Shown: positions 20,437 to 30,803 of the stretch, one piece after another
How positions within the stretch are numbered: the first letter of the stretch is position 1
Layout: each line of letters begins with the position of its first letter
Origin: Dastarcus helophoroides
Lineage: Eukaryota > Arthropoda > Insecta > Coleoptera > Bothrideridae
Length of the DNA stretch: 64,000 nucleotides
Direction: 5' to 3'
NCBI GenBank assembly: GCA_028583605.1
Contig: CM053336.1
Span: 29,992,496-30,056,495 of the forward strand
Made by a program: the position numbers and the translations under genes
Notes under the pieces: generated by a model
Database searches by the model: none
Told to the model about the DNA's origin: nothing
Seen by the model: only the letters and a program-made list of their open reading frames with translations

Positions 20437-23400
20437 CCTAAAGGAGATTTGGGCTGCTGCGTTGGATTAGTGGAACCGACTTATGACATTTCCAAGAATT
20501 TGCTAGTGGCGAGATCCGTGGTTAAAGCATCTCAGAAGGTACCTGTGAGAGTTGCCAATGTGTTTCCAACAGCACGCTCAATCAAAAAGGGTAGCACTCT
20601 GGCAGTCTGTACCCCGGTAGCCTCAATAAGCTCCTTGGGAGACAATTGTGCGCCAGTACAGGAAACGAAGATTGGGCAAGTCAAGTTGGAAGTGGACTTG
20701 AAACACTTGTCCAAGGAAGAAGTAGTTCTGGCTAGGTCATTTCTAAAGAAAAACCACGGCGTTTTTACCGATGGAGACCGAAATCTAGGAAGGACCGACG
20801 TAGTTCGGCACAAAATCAACACCGGCGATGCAACACCTATTCGTCAACCCCCTAGAAGATTACCGGTGGCCAAGCAAGGGGAAGTCGCGAGACTGGTTAA
20901 GAAGATGATGAAGGATGGAGTCATCGCGGAGTCCAATAGTCCATGGTCTTCCCCTGTAGTCTTGGTTACAAAGAAGGACGGGTCAACAAGATTCTGTGTC
21001 GACTACCGGAAATTAAACGACGTCACTAAAAAGGACAGCTACCCCTTGCCAAGAATTGATGACACCCTAACGACCTTGTCTGGGTCCACCTGGTTTTCAA
21101 CTTTGGACTTGAAAAGTGGGTATGGGCAAGTGAGCATAGACCCCGACGATAAAGAAAAGACGGCCTTTTCATCTGGGAGTGGATTATATCAGTTCACGGT
21201 TATGCCTTTTGGACTATGCAACGCACCGGCTACTTTCGAACGTCTAATGGAACTGGTACTTCGAGGACTTACTTGGAAAACCTGCTTGGTTTACCTAGAT
21301 GACGTCATGGTGATGGGCAGGAGCTTTAAAGAACATTTGGAAAATCTTCAAGAAGTTTTTGACAGATTAAAGTAAGCCAACCTAAAGCTGAATCCAAAAA
21401 AGTGCTCTTTGTTCCAAAGGAAAGTAGAATTTTTGGGTCACACTGTATCAGCCGCAGAAGTTGAAACAAATATCAGCAAGACTCAAGCAATTCGTGACTG
21501 GTCAAGACCCAAAGACAAACATAAACTGAGGAGTTTCTTGAGGCTGTGTACCTATTACAGAAGATTTGTGAAAGGTTTTGCCAACATCGCTGCGCCGTTG
21601 CATCAACTAACGGAAGAAAGAAGGCCGTACGTCTAGACTCCAGACTGTAATACCGCTTTCCGAAAATTGAAGTCCGCCTTGTGTACAAGCCCTATCTTGG
21701 CGTATCCTAAGCAGAATGGGAAGTTCGTGTTAGACACTGATGTCAGTAACGTCGGCATTGGGGCTGTGCTGTCCCAAGTTCAAGGCGGTAAAGAAAGAGT
21801 CATCGAATATTACAGCAAGATCCTGACGAAGCCAGAGAGGAACTATTGCACCACCAGGAAGGAACTTCTTGCGATAGTGAAGGTCGTGGAACACTTCCAC
21901 AAGTACTTGTATGGGCAAGAATTCCTTATCAGGACAGATCATTCGGCACTTTCTTGGTTACTCCGAATGAAGAACGCGGAGGGACAGACGGCTAGATGGT
22001 TAGAAAGGCTTCAGCAGTATCACTTCAAGGTGCATCATCGACCAAGACGACAGCATAACAACGCTGACGCTTTGTCCAAAAGACCTTGTGGTGATTGCAA
22101 ACACTGCAAACGAGTTAAGGACCATGAGGACATGGTGGATATAAGGGTCACTTCTGTCCAGCCAGAAGACGAATGGACTGTTGAAGGTCTTCGGAAGCTA
22201 CAGAGGAGCGACGCTGATATCGGACTCATATTGGAATGGAAAGAAGCTGGAGACAGACTGGAATGGCAAAAGGTTTCCGATAGAAGTCCAGCTCTTAAGA
22301 ATTTGTGGGTTCAATGGAAATCCCTCCAGGGCGAGGACGGGGTACTGAAGAGAGCATGGGAAAGCGCGGATGGAAAGCGTGTCAACTTGCAGTTGGTGGT
22401 GCCTCAGGAGAAGATTCCACAGGTCTTGTGGGAGGTGCACAATGGGACCTCTGGTGGACATCTGGGGATGAACAAGACCCTGGAGAAGGTTTGAAAACGG
22501 TTTTATTGGGTTAACTGCAGGGAGGACGTCGAGCGGTGGTGTCGGAAATGTGTCACCTGTGCTGCATCCAAGGGTCCTCGTACGAGAACCAAAGGGGCCC
22601 TGAAGCAATATAATGTGGGAGCTTCATTTGAAAGAATTGCAATCGATGTGGCAGGACCATTCCCAGCCTCAGACGATGGAAACAAGTACATCCTGGTGGC
22701 CATGGTTTATTTCGGTAAATGGGTTGAAGCTTATGCCATCCCGAACCAGGAAGCCACCACAGTCACAAGGGTTCTTGTGGACAACTTCATCTGTCGATTT
22801 GGTGTTTCCTTGGAACTACACTCGGACCAGGGAAGGAACTTTGAATCGGGAGTTTTCCAAGAGGTGTGTCGTCTTCTTGGAATAAGGAAAACTTGAACAA
22901 CACCTCTTCATCCACAGTCTGATGGAATGGTGGAGAGATTTAACAGGACCTTAGAGGAACATCTTTCGAAGGTCGTTTCCAAGCATCAGACCGACTGGGA
23001 CCGACATCTACCACTGTTTCTGATGGCCTATCGCGCGGCAACTCATGAAACTACAAGTCAGACTCCGGCAAAAGTGATCTTCAGGAGGGAACTGCGGCTT
23101 CCGTGTGACTTGGTGTTTGGATCACCAAGGAAGATCCCCAGGGAAACGATGGGTTTCGTAGATGACTTGAGGGAAGCGATATTGGAGACGCATGCCCTGG
23201 TGCGGACGAAGATCAACTTGGCGCCGGACCGGATGAAAGCCAGGTATGACGTGAATGCCAATCATGGTGGTTTCAGTGAGGGCGAATTGGTATGGCTATA
23301 CAACCCTCAGCGAAAGAAAGGAGTTTCGCCAAAGTTTACGCCATCTTGGGAAGGGCCGTACAAAGTGCTGAAGAGGATCAACGACTTGGTATATAGGGTC

Positions 23401-23499
23401 CAGCGTAGCTCCAGGAGTAAAATGAAAGTGGTGCACCTGAACAGACTATGCAAATTTAGTGGCGAAGTGACTAAAACTGATCGGGACGATCATTGCTAA
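20437..23499 (+). pseudogene. Gypsy copy 1 pol (RT-RNase H-integrase) with four stops
   Basis: One reading frame throughout, from GDLGCCVGLVEPTYD to the GPY/F module. RT shows VDYRKLND, TLDLKSGYGQV (Trp to Gly relative to copy 2), MPFGLCNAPATF and YLDD. RNase H shows LDTDVSNVGIG, RKELL and RTDHSALS. Integrase has the HHCC finger, AIDVAGPFP, the intact HSDQGRNF and MVERFNRTLEE. Nonsense codons are TAA at 21373, TAG at 21634, TGA at 22492 and TGA at 22894. Against copy 2 each is a single transition (CAA, TGG, CGA, CGA). The natural end is altered, with a few residues added. Dead, but recently derived from an intact gene. Confidence 0.9.
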
Positions 23500-23510
23500 G
23501 GGGGAGGCAG
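23498..23510 (+). promoter_or_regulatory. Gypsy copy 1 polypurine tract
   Basis: AAGGGGGAGGCAG directly before the 3' LTR, the plus-strand primer. It is identical in copies 2 (51467-51479) and 3 (63426-63438). Confidence 0.75.
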
Positions 23511-23888
23511 TGTAACGCAATGTAAATAGGTGAAATAGGATTTAGAATAGAATTGTAGAATTTAGTAAATAAAAAAAAAAGTTTCTAGAAGGTTCTGATA
23601 AGGGGAAAGCGGTTGCGATAACGAAACAAACGATAGATAAGCGTTCCAGAAGTTTCGGCATTCGATAAGCCTTATCTGCCGAAATTTCTGGAAGCCGGCG
23701 GCCAAAACTATAAAAAGGCAGTCAGCTTTCCCCCGAGTCAGTCAGTTAGAAGCAAGTGCAATAAGTTGGTTAGCAATTAGTAAATAATTAGTGAGTTACT
23801 GTTCAGTTGAAGTGTGCCGGGTTAATTCAGTAATAAAGTGGGTATAATCTATCACGTGTATCAATTCGAACCGACAATGCACGTAACA
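23511..23888 (+). repeat. Gypsy copy 1, 3' LTR
   Basis: 378 bp, TGTAACGCAA to ACGTAACA. Many differences from the 5' LTR are at CG dinucleotides (for example GGCCGC to GGTTGC, GGCGGTCGG to GGCAGTCAG). It is followed by the ATAG duplication and BEL gag. Confidence 0.9.
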
Positions 23889-23892
23889 ATAG

Positions 23893-24223
23893 TTTAAAGG
23901 CGTGCTTTGAAAGAGATAATTTGCTAATAGAAAATTATGTGCGAGAATTACTGAAGTTAGTATTACAAAATATAAATCATAAGGTTAGCTTCTCTATGTT
24001 AAACGACAAATTAAAGGCACAGTTAAGAGCTCTCGAATCGTCAGCAATGCTATATCTATTTGTAGAGTTATGTGTTTCGAAAGAAATTTTCAGAGTGTTG
24101 CAGCAAAGCTCTGTATGTAATAGAAGTACTGATCTTCAAGATCAGTTTAAAAATTTAATGTTGTTTTTGCGTAGGAAAGTTGAAAATAAAGAATCAATTT
24201 CTTTAGATTTCGTTTTGTTTTAG
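23893..24223 (+). pseudogene. BEL/Pao gag, C-terminal fragment
   Basis: Continues from 19433 with RDNLLIENYVRELLKLVLQN, then DKLKAQLRALESSAMLYLFVE and KEEVE-like acidic ends (FLRRKVENKESI). This is the conserved arm of BEL/Pao Gag before the zinc knuckles. The frame stops at 24221. Confidence 0.85.
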
Positions 24224-25721
24224 TCCAGGACACATTTACAAGAATTGTTAACATAATGTCAGTTGCTTGATTTGTGATGGAAAACTTATACTGGTTATGT
24301 GTACCAAACTAGAAAGTCAGAATCATTATGATCGACCCAGACCCTCTGCAACCACTAAAGAAAATAAACAGGTATCTATTGAGAAAACACTATCCAATAA
24401 CACTTATGCTGAGGTAGAATTGCAAACTTTAAAACTATAGATACGTTGAGATAACATTGGTTGTTACACACGAATGAGGCTTGATACAGGCTCTCAGCGG
24501 TCTTAACAAAGAATCTAGCTGATTATATGGGTTACTCGTCACTCTGAGAAGAAAGTGTGATTCATGCTTTATTTGGGGAAAAGCCAGTAAAGTCGAATAA
24601 TGCACAATCGTTATCGGGTAAGGTTTAAAAACATTTTCAATAAATTGTCATGTAATCAATTTTAAGGCATTAGATCAGTAAGTTATTTGTGGGATCTCAC
24701 CAATGCACAAACGTCCATGGATTAATAAACTAAAAGCAAAAGGCATTCAGGATGGACCAACTGAAATACTGATTGAAGCAGACATAATGGAAAAATTATT
24801 GACTAGTCAGTCACCGTTTTGTACTGTACTGCGGCATGGTTGCATTAAAAACATTTTTAAGGTAGGACTTTGACAGGCAAAAGTTTTATAATTATTCCAT
24901 CTAACTCTACGAGAATGACTATAACCTCTTTGTTTCGTAAAGATGCAAAAGTGAGTGATTTATGGACTCTTGATGTGTTGGGTATACAAGATCTTGTAGA
25001 AAAGAAAAATAAACAACAATTAGAAATGGGCGCTCAAGAACATTTCAATCAAACAGTCAACGAAGTAAAGATGCCATGGTAAGAAGATCATTCTCCGTTA
25101 CGTACTAATTTCAAATTAGCTTAAAGTAGATTAAATCTTACAGTAAAAAAACTAAACAGGATGGTTATTCGAAAATATATATTTCAACGTCTGTGAGGCC
25201 AGTCGTTTATGTTTTTGCAAAAGACAAAGGATTACCTTCTCTTAACTGCTGTTTGGATAAAGGGACTAAATCTATGATCATTCCGCGTTTATAAATATTG
25301 GTTGCTTTAATGATTAGCAAAATCAACAACTAATGATCTGACAGGAACAGAAGTTGAACAGTATTTCTAAAGTGATTCGTCGACAGTGATTTCATGGATT
25401 CAAGGAAGGGATTAGTGGTCGGTATTTGTAAGAAATAGGGTAAAAGAAATACGTCGTTTAGCTAAGCCTACCTCCTGGAGACATAGTCAGGATATCTAAA
25501 TCCAACAGATTTACCTAGCAGAGGCTGTTCACCAAAGAAGCTTCTAGAGACAAAATTCTGGGAGGGACCAGAGTGGCTTCTTAAACCAGTAGCAGAATGG
25601 CCATTCCACAATTTTACTTCAGATGAGGAGAAAATTAACCAAGAAAAGTCAAAAGGTGTGTATTTGTTGGTGGCTAAAATTGAAAATGCTGATATCAATG
25701 GGTACTACAGATATTTTTCTA
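24220..25721 (+). pseudogene. BEL/Pao zinc knuckle, protease, RT and RNase H remnants
   Basis: Patches in several frames: a degenerate zinc knuckle (GHIYKNC then CLICDGK), an aspartic protease motif (RLDTGSQRS near 24480), and the protease-RT linker (RPWINKLKAKGIQDGP ... ILIEADIMEKLLT). Then DLWTLDVLGIQDLVEKK with TVNEVKMPW and EDHSPLRTNFKLA at the RT start, and the RNase H end (STVISWIQGRD, RVKEIRRL, TSWRHSQD near 25380-25490). Order and motifs are BEL/Pao. Most of the RT palm is deleted between about 25270 and 25330 and integrase is essentially gone. Many stops. Confidence 0.75.
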
Positions 25722-25894
25722 AATTTCACAAAACTATTTTCTGTTGCTTAGCAATAAGAATTTTGATAATAGGGCGTTTTTATGTTTTGACATTTTTTAA
25801 ATTAATAATTTGTTCTAGTTAACATTATTTAAGTATTTGTGAAAAATAGAAGAATTTTACTTTTTAATATATTTATACATTCGTTGGGTTCCAA
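25722..25894 (+). repeat. BEL/Pao 3' LTR
   Basis: Matches 7200-7297 at its start and 9091-9111 at its end (CGTTGGGTTCCAACA). It lacks the DNA transposon found in the 5' LTR. The left edge may be truncated by the deletion that removed integrase: no polypurine tract precedes it. Confidence 0.65.
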
Positions 25895-25962
25895 CAGATA
25901 GATCAACAATCTAGGAGCCTTGACCTACCTAATTTAGTTGGCTAGGAAAATCATCCTAAGCC

Positions 25963-27078
25963 ATGGCTCCTAGCAGCAGCAGTATGTGCAAGTGCGGGGC
26001 AAGATGCATCTCCAAGCAGCACTTGCTAGCCCACAAGTCCCTGTGCGAGCTCCGAGATTGCGGCAGGTGTGGCTTCTGTGGCGTATCTTCTGCTACCTTC
26101 GCTGGAGTGAGGCAGCACGAGCGAAGTACACATCCAGACCTCTATTACCAGGCAATGGAGGATAGTCTCCCCGATTCCGAAGCCAACATCTGTCAAAAGC
26201 TGGCTGAGGTAAAGGCCAAATCTATAAAAGGGCAGTTTTATAAGGAGATGATGGTGGTGACCGGGCTAACCATGCACCAAATCCAGCACCGCAGAGAAAA
26301 GGAGGTGAACAAAAAGTACCTCGAGCATGCTCGGGGTGAGCTGACAAAAAGGTCTAAATTAATTTTTAAACCAAGCGCCGACCAATATCCAAGCGCTCCG
26401 CCTCCTTCCACAGTATCACCAGAATCAAATTCTACTTCAACATCACACGTAGATAGAGCTGCCCCAAGACCTACCTTCCCTATACCGGCTAGGATTACCA
26501 GAAGCCGGAGCACTGAAGAACGTGCTGCTGCCGCTCAACAACTTCTTCAGCGGCAGCGAAAGGGAAAGCAGCCAGCCTCGGGAAGACCTATGCAACCTAA
26601 GGATAGAAGCGGCCTCCCTGTCCCTACCCAGAAAAGCCCAGACGACCTGTCCCCTGCCAAACGAACAAGGAACCGGAGTACAGAAGAGGAAGTCGACCAC
26701 CAACACTTCCATCAACGACTCCCTACCGGATCTTTGGGTCGAACCAGACTTTTAACGGTCCTCGAAAAGACCGGCGTAACCACCCCTAATACAGAACCCC
26801 ATTACAAGCGGATCGCCAACCATCAAGAACACCAGAAGTCCGACACCCCTGCAGCCGCACCCAGTTATGTGAGTGTAGTCGCAAGTGCAGTAGGTGCAGC
26901 AAAGGGCTTGACTCCGAACCCCCCAGCTCGCCACCCGACGCCCCCCAAGAGTAAGCCGATTACACTGCCTCCAAAACTTACAGCTAGCAGTCCGGCAGTG
27001 CATCACTCCCAGATCCCGGGCCCGTCGGGATGGGGGGTGCTCGGCCACACCAGCATCATCGGCAATCCCAAACCCTAG
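25963..27078 (+). pseudogene. R2-like polyprotein, N-terminal part (two zinc fingers, Myb)
   Basis: ATG at 25963 follows a Kozak-like GCC. Residues 8-28 form a CCHC finger (CKCGARCISKQHLLAHKSLC). Residues 35-58 form a C2H2 finger (CGFCGVSSATFAGVRQHERSTH) followed by PDLYYQAMEDSL. A Myb-like helical part follows (CQKLAEVKAKSIKGQFYKEM ... MHQIQHRREKEVNKKYLEHAR, about 80-125). Then comes a long Pro/Ser/Thr/Arg-rich linker that contains TRSRSTEERAAAAQQL and TRNRSTEEEVDH, two related motifs. The CCHC plus CCHH pair is the fold reported for one R2 clade with two fingers. The frame ends at 27078; similarity in other frames continues, so the stop is a frameshift. It would bind the insertion target. 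Confidence 0.75.
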
Positions 27079-27172
27079 CAGCAGACCGCAGAGGATAACT
27101 CCTGCGCTGGGAAGGTTAAGAAGGAGCCTGTCATCCGCTGATGTCCATCATGAGCGGCACCTTGAGGGAATA

Positions 27173-27655
27173 ATGACCACTTTCACCCAGGCTATCAAGG
27201 AGCTCCTTCTTGACCTACCCGAGTCACTGGTAAATAAGATCTCTATGTTATATCAAGCGATAGGGGAGAAAGACTCCAAGTTGTTCCAGACTCTGTTGGA
27301 CACTTGGATGAGTGAGTTCTTTCTCCCCGAAAAGAATGCCAGGGCACTATATGCTAAACATCATAATAAGCCCTTAAGTCACTATGCCCAAACTAACACC
27401 GGGAAGGGCCAAAGAGCCAATGCGTTTAAAAAGGTCCAAGACCTCTACACCAAGGCCAGAGCGTCACTGGTTCGTATCATTATGGTAGGGCATGATGTGT
27501 GTGTGGCTAAGGGGTAAGCCGACTGGCATCGTTCTGTCCCCGGCCTTGACGGTTACAGTGAAAACCGTCAAGGCTGCAGACAATGCTATATTGGCCATAC
27601 TCTTTAATTTTATCTTAATGATCAACGTCATCCCCGGCGAGTGAAGAAGGCTCAA
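27173..27655 (+). pseudogene. R2-like polyprotein, pre-RT and first RT blocks
   Basis: Frame 2 carries a helical segment (TTFTQAIKELLLDLPESL ... RANAFKKVQDLYTKARASL) typical of the R2 region before RT. After 27517 other frames give VKTVKAADNAILAILFNFIL and VKKAQDR-like or LKTVLIHKGGDRTAVSNYR, the start of the RT fingers (motifs 0 to 2). At least two frame changes and a TGA near 27640 interrupt the coding. Confidence 0.7.
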
Positions 27656-28616
27656 GACCGTCCTGATTCACAAGGGAGGAGACAGAACTGCGGTCTCAAA
27701 CTATCGACTTATCTCGATAGCACCGGCGGCTATGCGCCTGTTCCACCGGATCCTTGCGAAGAGATTATCCAACGCTCTCACACTAAACACCAGCTAGCGC
27801 AGCTTCGCGAGGGTAAATGGAACGTTGGCGAATTTAATGATCTTGGAACATTACATCCTGTCCAGGAAAGCTGGCGGGAGATCGTACAATCTCCTCTCCC
27901 TGGATCTTGCCAAAGCCATCGACTCGGTCCCCCACAATGTCATCCTGGGGGGATTGAGAAGGTGCGGAGTGGAGGAGCCGATGATCGGATATGTAAGAAA
28001 CTTGCTCCAGAATAAGTCGGTTTATATCAGAACGCCACAATCCAACTTAGGCCTCATTAAAATAAACCAAGGTATTAAGCAAGAAAACTCAATGAGTCCG
28101 TTGCTATTCAATATAGTGATGGATGAGTTGCTGTCCCATATCAACGATGGCCTCAGTGGCGGAACGATTGGCTTGGGTGTCAAATTCGCTGCGATGGCCT
28201 TCGACGACGACGTGGTGCTTTTTAAGGACCAGGACGTAAACGTTCCCTTATTGCTGGGCAAAATCTCTGAGTTCCTTGGAGCTCGGGGACTAAAGGTTAA
28301 TCCCACCAAATCTTCCAGCCTCAGCGCACGCCCGGTCCAAGGAAAGTCCGTCGTCGTCACGAAGGCCACTTTCTACATCGAGAGCAAGAAGATCCAGTCC
28401 GTTAGCGCCATTAACACTATGAGGTACCTGGGCAATGACTTCGGCCACAGAGGAATCCGAACTCCGTCGTTGACCAACCTGTCCACCTGGTTGAGTAATT
28501 TACAGCGAGCTTCCCTCAAACTTGATCAAAAGCTCTTTATCCTTCGCACTTACTTGATTCCTAAGATGCAGTACGGACTGCAGGTCAGCAAAACTACCGC
28601 CAAATTGCTGCACTAG
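27656..28616 (+). pseudogene. R2-like reverse transcriptase, palm and thumb
   Basis: RT blocks in order: RLISIAPAAMRLFHRILAKR and TLANLMILEHYI (motif 2a), then SLDLAKAIDSVPHNVIL (motif A with the first Asp), GIKQENSMSPLLFNIVMDELL (motif B; the usual GVKQGDPLSP has lost Gly-Asp), and MAFDDDVVLF (motif C; the usual F-A-D-D reads F-D-D-D). The thumb shows FILRTYLIPKMQYGLQ. It stops at 28614. Substitutions at motifs B and C, plus frameshifts, indicate loss of activity. Confidence 0.8.
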
Positions 28617-28999
28617 GCTGATAGACTGATTAAATTGTTCTTGAAACAAGCACTACAACTGGCCATAACGCCAGACGTCTATCTGTACGCCGCATTGAGG
28701 AACAGAGGATTGGGTATCCCTTACTTGAGGAAGGAGGTGCCGCGTACCCTTCCTAGACGAATCACGGGTTGATGTCTGCCACCGATGACACTGTTCTCAT
28801 GCACGTGACCCAGACAGACGAGATCGCAAAGCTCATTACCCGTCTGTACGATCTAGCTAGTGATAGTCCATCCACCAGCACTGGAAGAAGTGCCTTTGGG
28901 ATTTTCCCTTCTTCAGAGGCTTGGACGTCGCGAACCAAAATTTAGCGAGTTCGCGACTGGCTGACCAACCGTTCATCTGGTTGAAGTGGAAGAGGCTTT
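28617..28999 (+). pseudogene. R2-like segment between thumb and endonuclease, heavily decayed
   Basis: Readable only in patches: IKLFLKQALQLAITPDVYLYAALRNRGLGIPYL shortly after 28625 resembles the R2 block just after the thumb (compare KVGEFGIFN at 2953). Several stops and frame changes follow up to 29000. Confidence 0.6.
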
Positions 29000-29448
29000 G
29001 TGAAAGCGGTTCACCTCCCTACAGCTTCGGGGCCCTCAAATCCACCTGAAGCTCAAAGATGTAGAGGGGGTTGTAAAAAGGTAGAGTCACTATCCCATGT
29101 GCTGCAATCCTGCCCAGTGACTCACTGGGATAGGATTCGCAGACACAATGGGATAGTAAACAAGATCTCCAGCCACTGTAAGAACAAGAAATGGCAGAGC
29201 GAGAATGAGCCGCATTTCAGACATCCGGACGGCACCCTCTATAAGCCAGATCTGGCAATCCACAAAGACTCTTCCACCGCAGTAATAGCCGACGTCCAAG
29301 TCTCTTGGGAGGGGTCGATCCCGATGGAAATCAACAGTTTTCAGTGCTAGTTTTTGTTGACAAGACAGGTCGAAACTGTGTGCAGGTTGTAATTAGGGCC
29401 AAGCCTATGGACCGTATTGATGCATGGGGAGACTTAAGTATCTGTTAG
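29000..29448 (+). pseudogene. R2-like CCHC finger and restriction-like endonuclease
   Basis: The CCHC finger (CRGGCKKVESLSHVLQSCPVTH) precedes the PD-(D/E)XK-type endonuclease: EPHFRHPDGTLYKPDLAIHK with PD, then AVIADVQVSWEGS giving the D-x-x-V strand. This enzyme nicks the target DNA in R2 elements. The frame stops at 29350, but the next frame continues VFVDKTGRNCVQVVIRAK to a TAG at 29446-29448, so a frameshift near 29345 breaks it. The finger and the catalytic PD...D residues are retained. Confidence 0.8.
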
Positions 29449-29465
29449 AGACAGTACAGGGGGTC

Positions 29466-29955
29466 TTTTATTTTAAAGGTGTTTGATAAACCGAGTATAA
29501 ATTTAAGTGTAACTCCTGAATATTACAGAACTAAATTTTAAATGAATTATTTGAAAGAGACTTAGCTTTTAACACTTTAGAATTTTTTGTCGACTTTGAA
29601 CTCTTTGGCACACCCTTCATCCGGACATCCCAAGAGGAGGGCAGTTTACGTCCCCAATTTTTTGCACGAAGAAAGTCCATCATCTTTGAAATTAATAATT
29701 GCAAGAAAAATCAGGGGAGATAAAAAATAAAAATAAGAAAATGGACAGGATGAGAAAAGAAGAATAACAAGAACCGACTTACGTGTCTATACGTAATATA
29801 GGCATCATTTTACCGCCTCCTAGTGACACGTGACGTGGTACTACCTCGAACGACTGAAGACTCCAGTGTACTACCTCCTACTAATTAAACTTTGCCCTTA
29901 AGATTTAGAGTTTCAATTGGGAATTTAAAAATTAGACAATTTTGTTAAAAATTTA
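29466..29955. other. non-coding spacer
   Basis: AT-rich, with a less AT-rich patch at 29600-29650 and 29780-29880. I see no gene, terminal repeat or 28S sequence. Confidence 0.5.
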
Positions 29956-30480
29956 AAGTCGTTATGGACAAAATTATAAAAGAAGATAAAAGTTGTGTAT
30001 ATTGTTACGACCATAAGACCACCCAGAGTTTCCAATCGAAAACGAATGGCTCTTCTAGTCCTAAGAAAGCTCGTCAAGTTAAATTGAACGTAAGAGTCAT
30101 GGTCGTTGTTTTTTGATAGTAAAGGCATAGTACGATCAGGGTTCGTTTTCGACTGTAAACTTCTAATTTTACAAGAGTGTGCTGCATACGGAAAAAAAGT
30201 CTAAAAAAACGGGCTTATGGCTTCCACCTTTATCACGACAATGCAAAATTCCACAATTCGTTTCTGATTTTTGGCCGAAAAAAAAGTTTCTGTCTATCCA
30301 CATTTGGCTTACTCTTTGGATTTGGCACCATATAAATTCTGGTTTTATCCTAAAATAAAAACTGTTCTAAAAAAAAAACGTTTCGACACCATTGTTGACA
30401 TAGAGAGGCCCACGACGGAGCAGCTCAAAGCCCTTTTGAGAAATGCCTTACAGAAATGCTTCCAATCATGCAATTAACGT
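29956..30480 (+). pseudogene. mariner transposase remnant
   Basis: In two frames: KEDKSCVYCYDHKTTQSFQSK then SPKKARQVKLNVRVMVVVF, equal to the mariner block around the first catalytic Asp (DE..WVYGYD). Next a damaged stretch ending FHLYHDNAKFHNSFLI (second Asp), and after a frameshift PHLAYSLDLAPYKFWFYPKIKTVLK, where the usual APCDFFLFP has lost its Asp (Lys instead). It ends EQLKALLRNALQKCFQSCN. Two stops after VVVF. Mariner moves at TA; no terminal repeats found here. Clearly dead. Confidence 0.8.
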
Positions 30481-30803
30481 AAGGATATTTAAGCATTAGC
30501 ACCATCATACAACAATCAAAATGGAAATCCAGGGTCAAAGAGGGGCAAATGTTGTGCTTATTTAAGAGTCCTTTATCTATATTGCTTACGATGTCAAAAG
30601 CTTATACTCAAGGATATTTACCAGGTAATGTTTGTAGGTAAATGAATATATTGTTCTACTAGGTCCTGCACCGGTATCTCTGAAAGAACCGAGAGCTTAT
30701 GCTCGAGGACACCAACTTGTACAATTTTTAGTGATGTCGCAAATAAATAAACATTTCTGAAAAAATTATTTTTTCAGAAAAAAATTAACTACGTAGCTGT
30801 ACT

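Larger units (their letters stand above)
19434..23888 (+). mobile_element. Ty3/Gypsy LTR retrotransposon, copy 1 (oldest, gag-deleted)
   Basis: A 4455-bp element with 378-bp LTRs, flanked by the 4-bp duplication ATAG (19430-19433 and 23889-23892). The LTRs differ at about 20 positions by eye. Only the first ~30 codons of gag remain. An unrelated ~375-bp segment follows, then pol from upstream of RT to the end of integrase, with four nonsense codons and no frameshift. It is the most decayed of the three copies and is nested in BEL gag. Confidence 0.9.
7200..25894 (+). mobile_element. BEL/Pao LTR retrotransposon, disrupted by nested insertions
   Basis: Pieces of one BEL/Pao element lie in correct order over 18.7 kb. 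They are the 5' LTR start (7200-7297) and end (9091-9111), a primer-binding site (9114), gag N terminus (9297), more gag (19170-19433), gag C terminus (23893), zinc-knuckle/protease/RT remnants (24220-25500) and a 3' LTR (about 25722-25894). The two LTR ends share AAACTATTTTCT(A/G)TTGCTTAGCAATAAGAA and CGTTGGGTT(T/C)CAACA. Three later insertions interrupt it: 7298-9090, about 9458-19139 and 19434-23888. Integrase and most of RT are missing. No target-site duplication could be fixed because the outer LTR limits are uncertain. Confidence 0.75.
25895..29465 (+). mobile_element. R2-like non-LTR retrotransposon, near full length, frameshifted
   Basis: Starts right after the BEL LTR with a short 5' leader containing the inverted pair TAGGAGCC (25913) and GGCTCCTA (about 25965), and runs through an R2-type polyprotein whose pieces lie in at least three frames. 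No 28S target sequence is seen at either end and no poly-A tail is evident. The element encodes both target binding (N-terminal fingers and Myb) and the restriction-like endonuclease (C terminus). Confidence 0.75.

Noticed and set aside
20532..20822. Minus-strand frames opposite pol (repeated in copy 2 at 48497)
   Set aside because: Conserved only because the plus-strand pol is conserved; no independent features.
26238..27048. Minus-strand frames opposite the R2-like N terminus
   Set aside because: No domain, and the plus strand has clear finger and Myb motifs.
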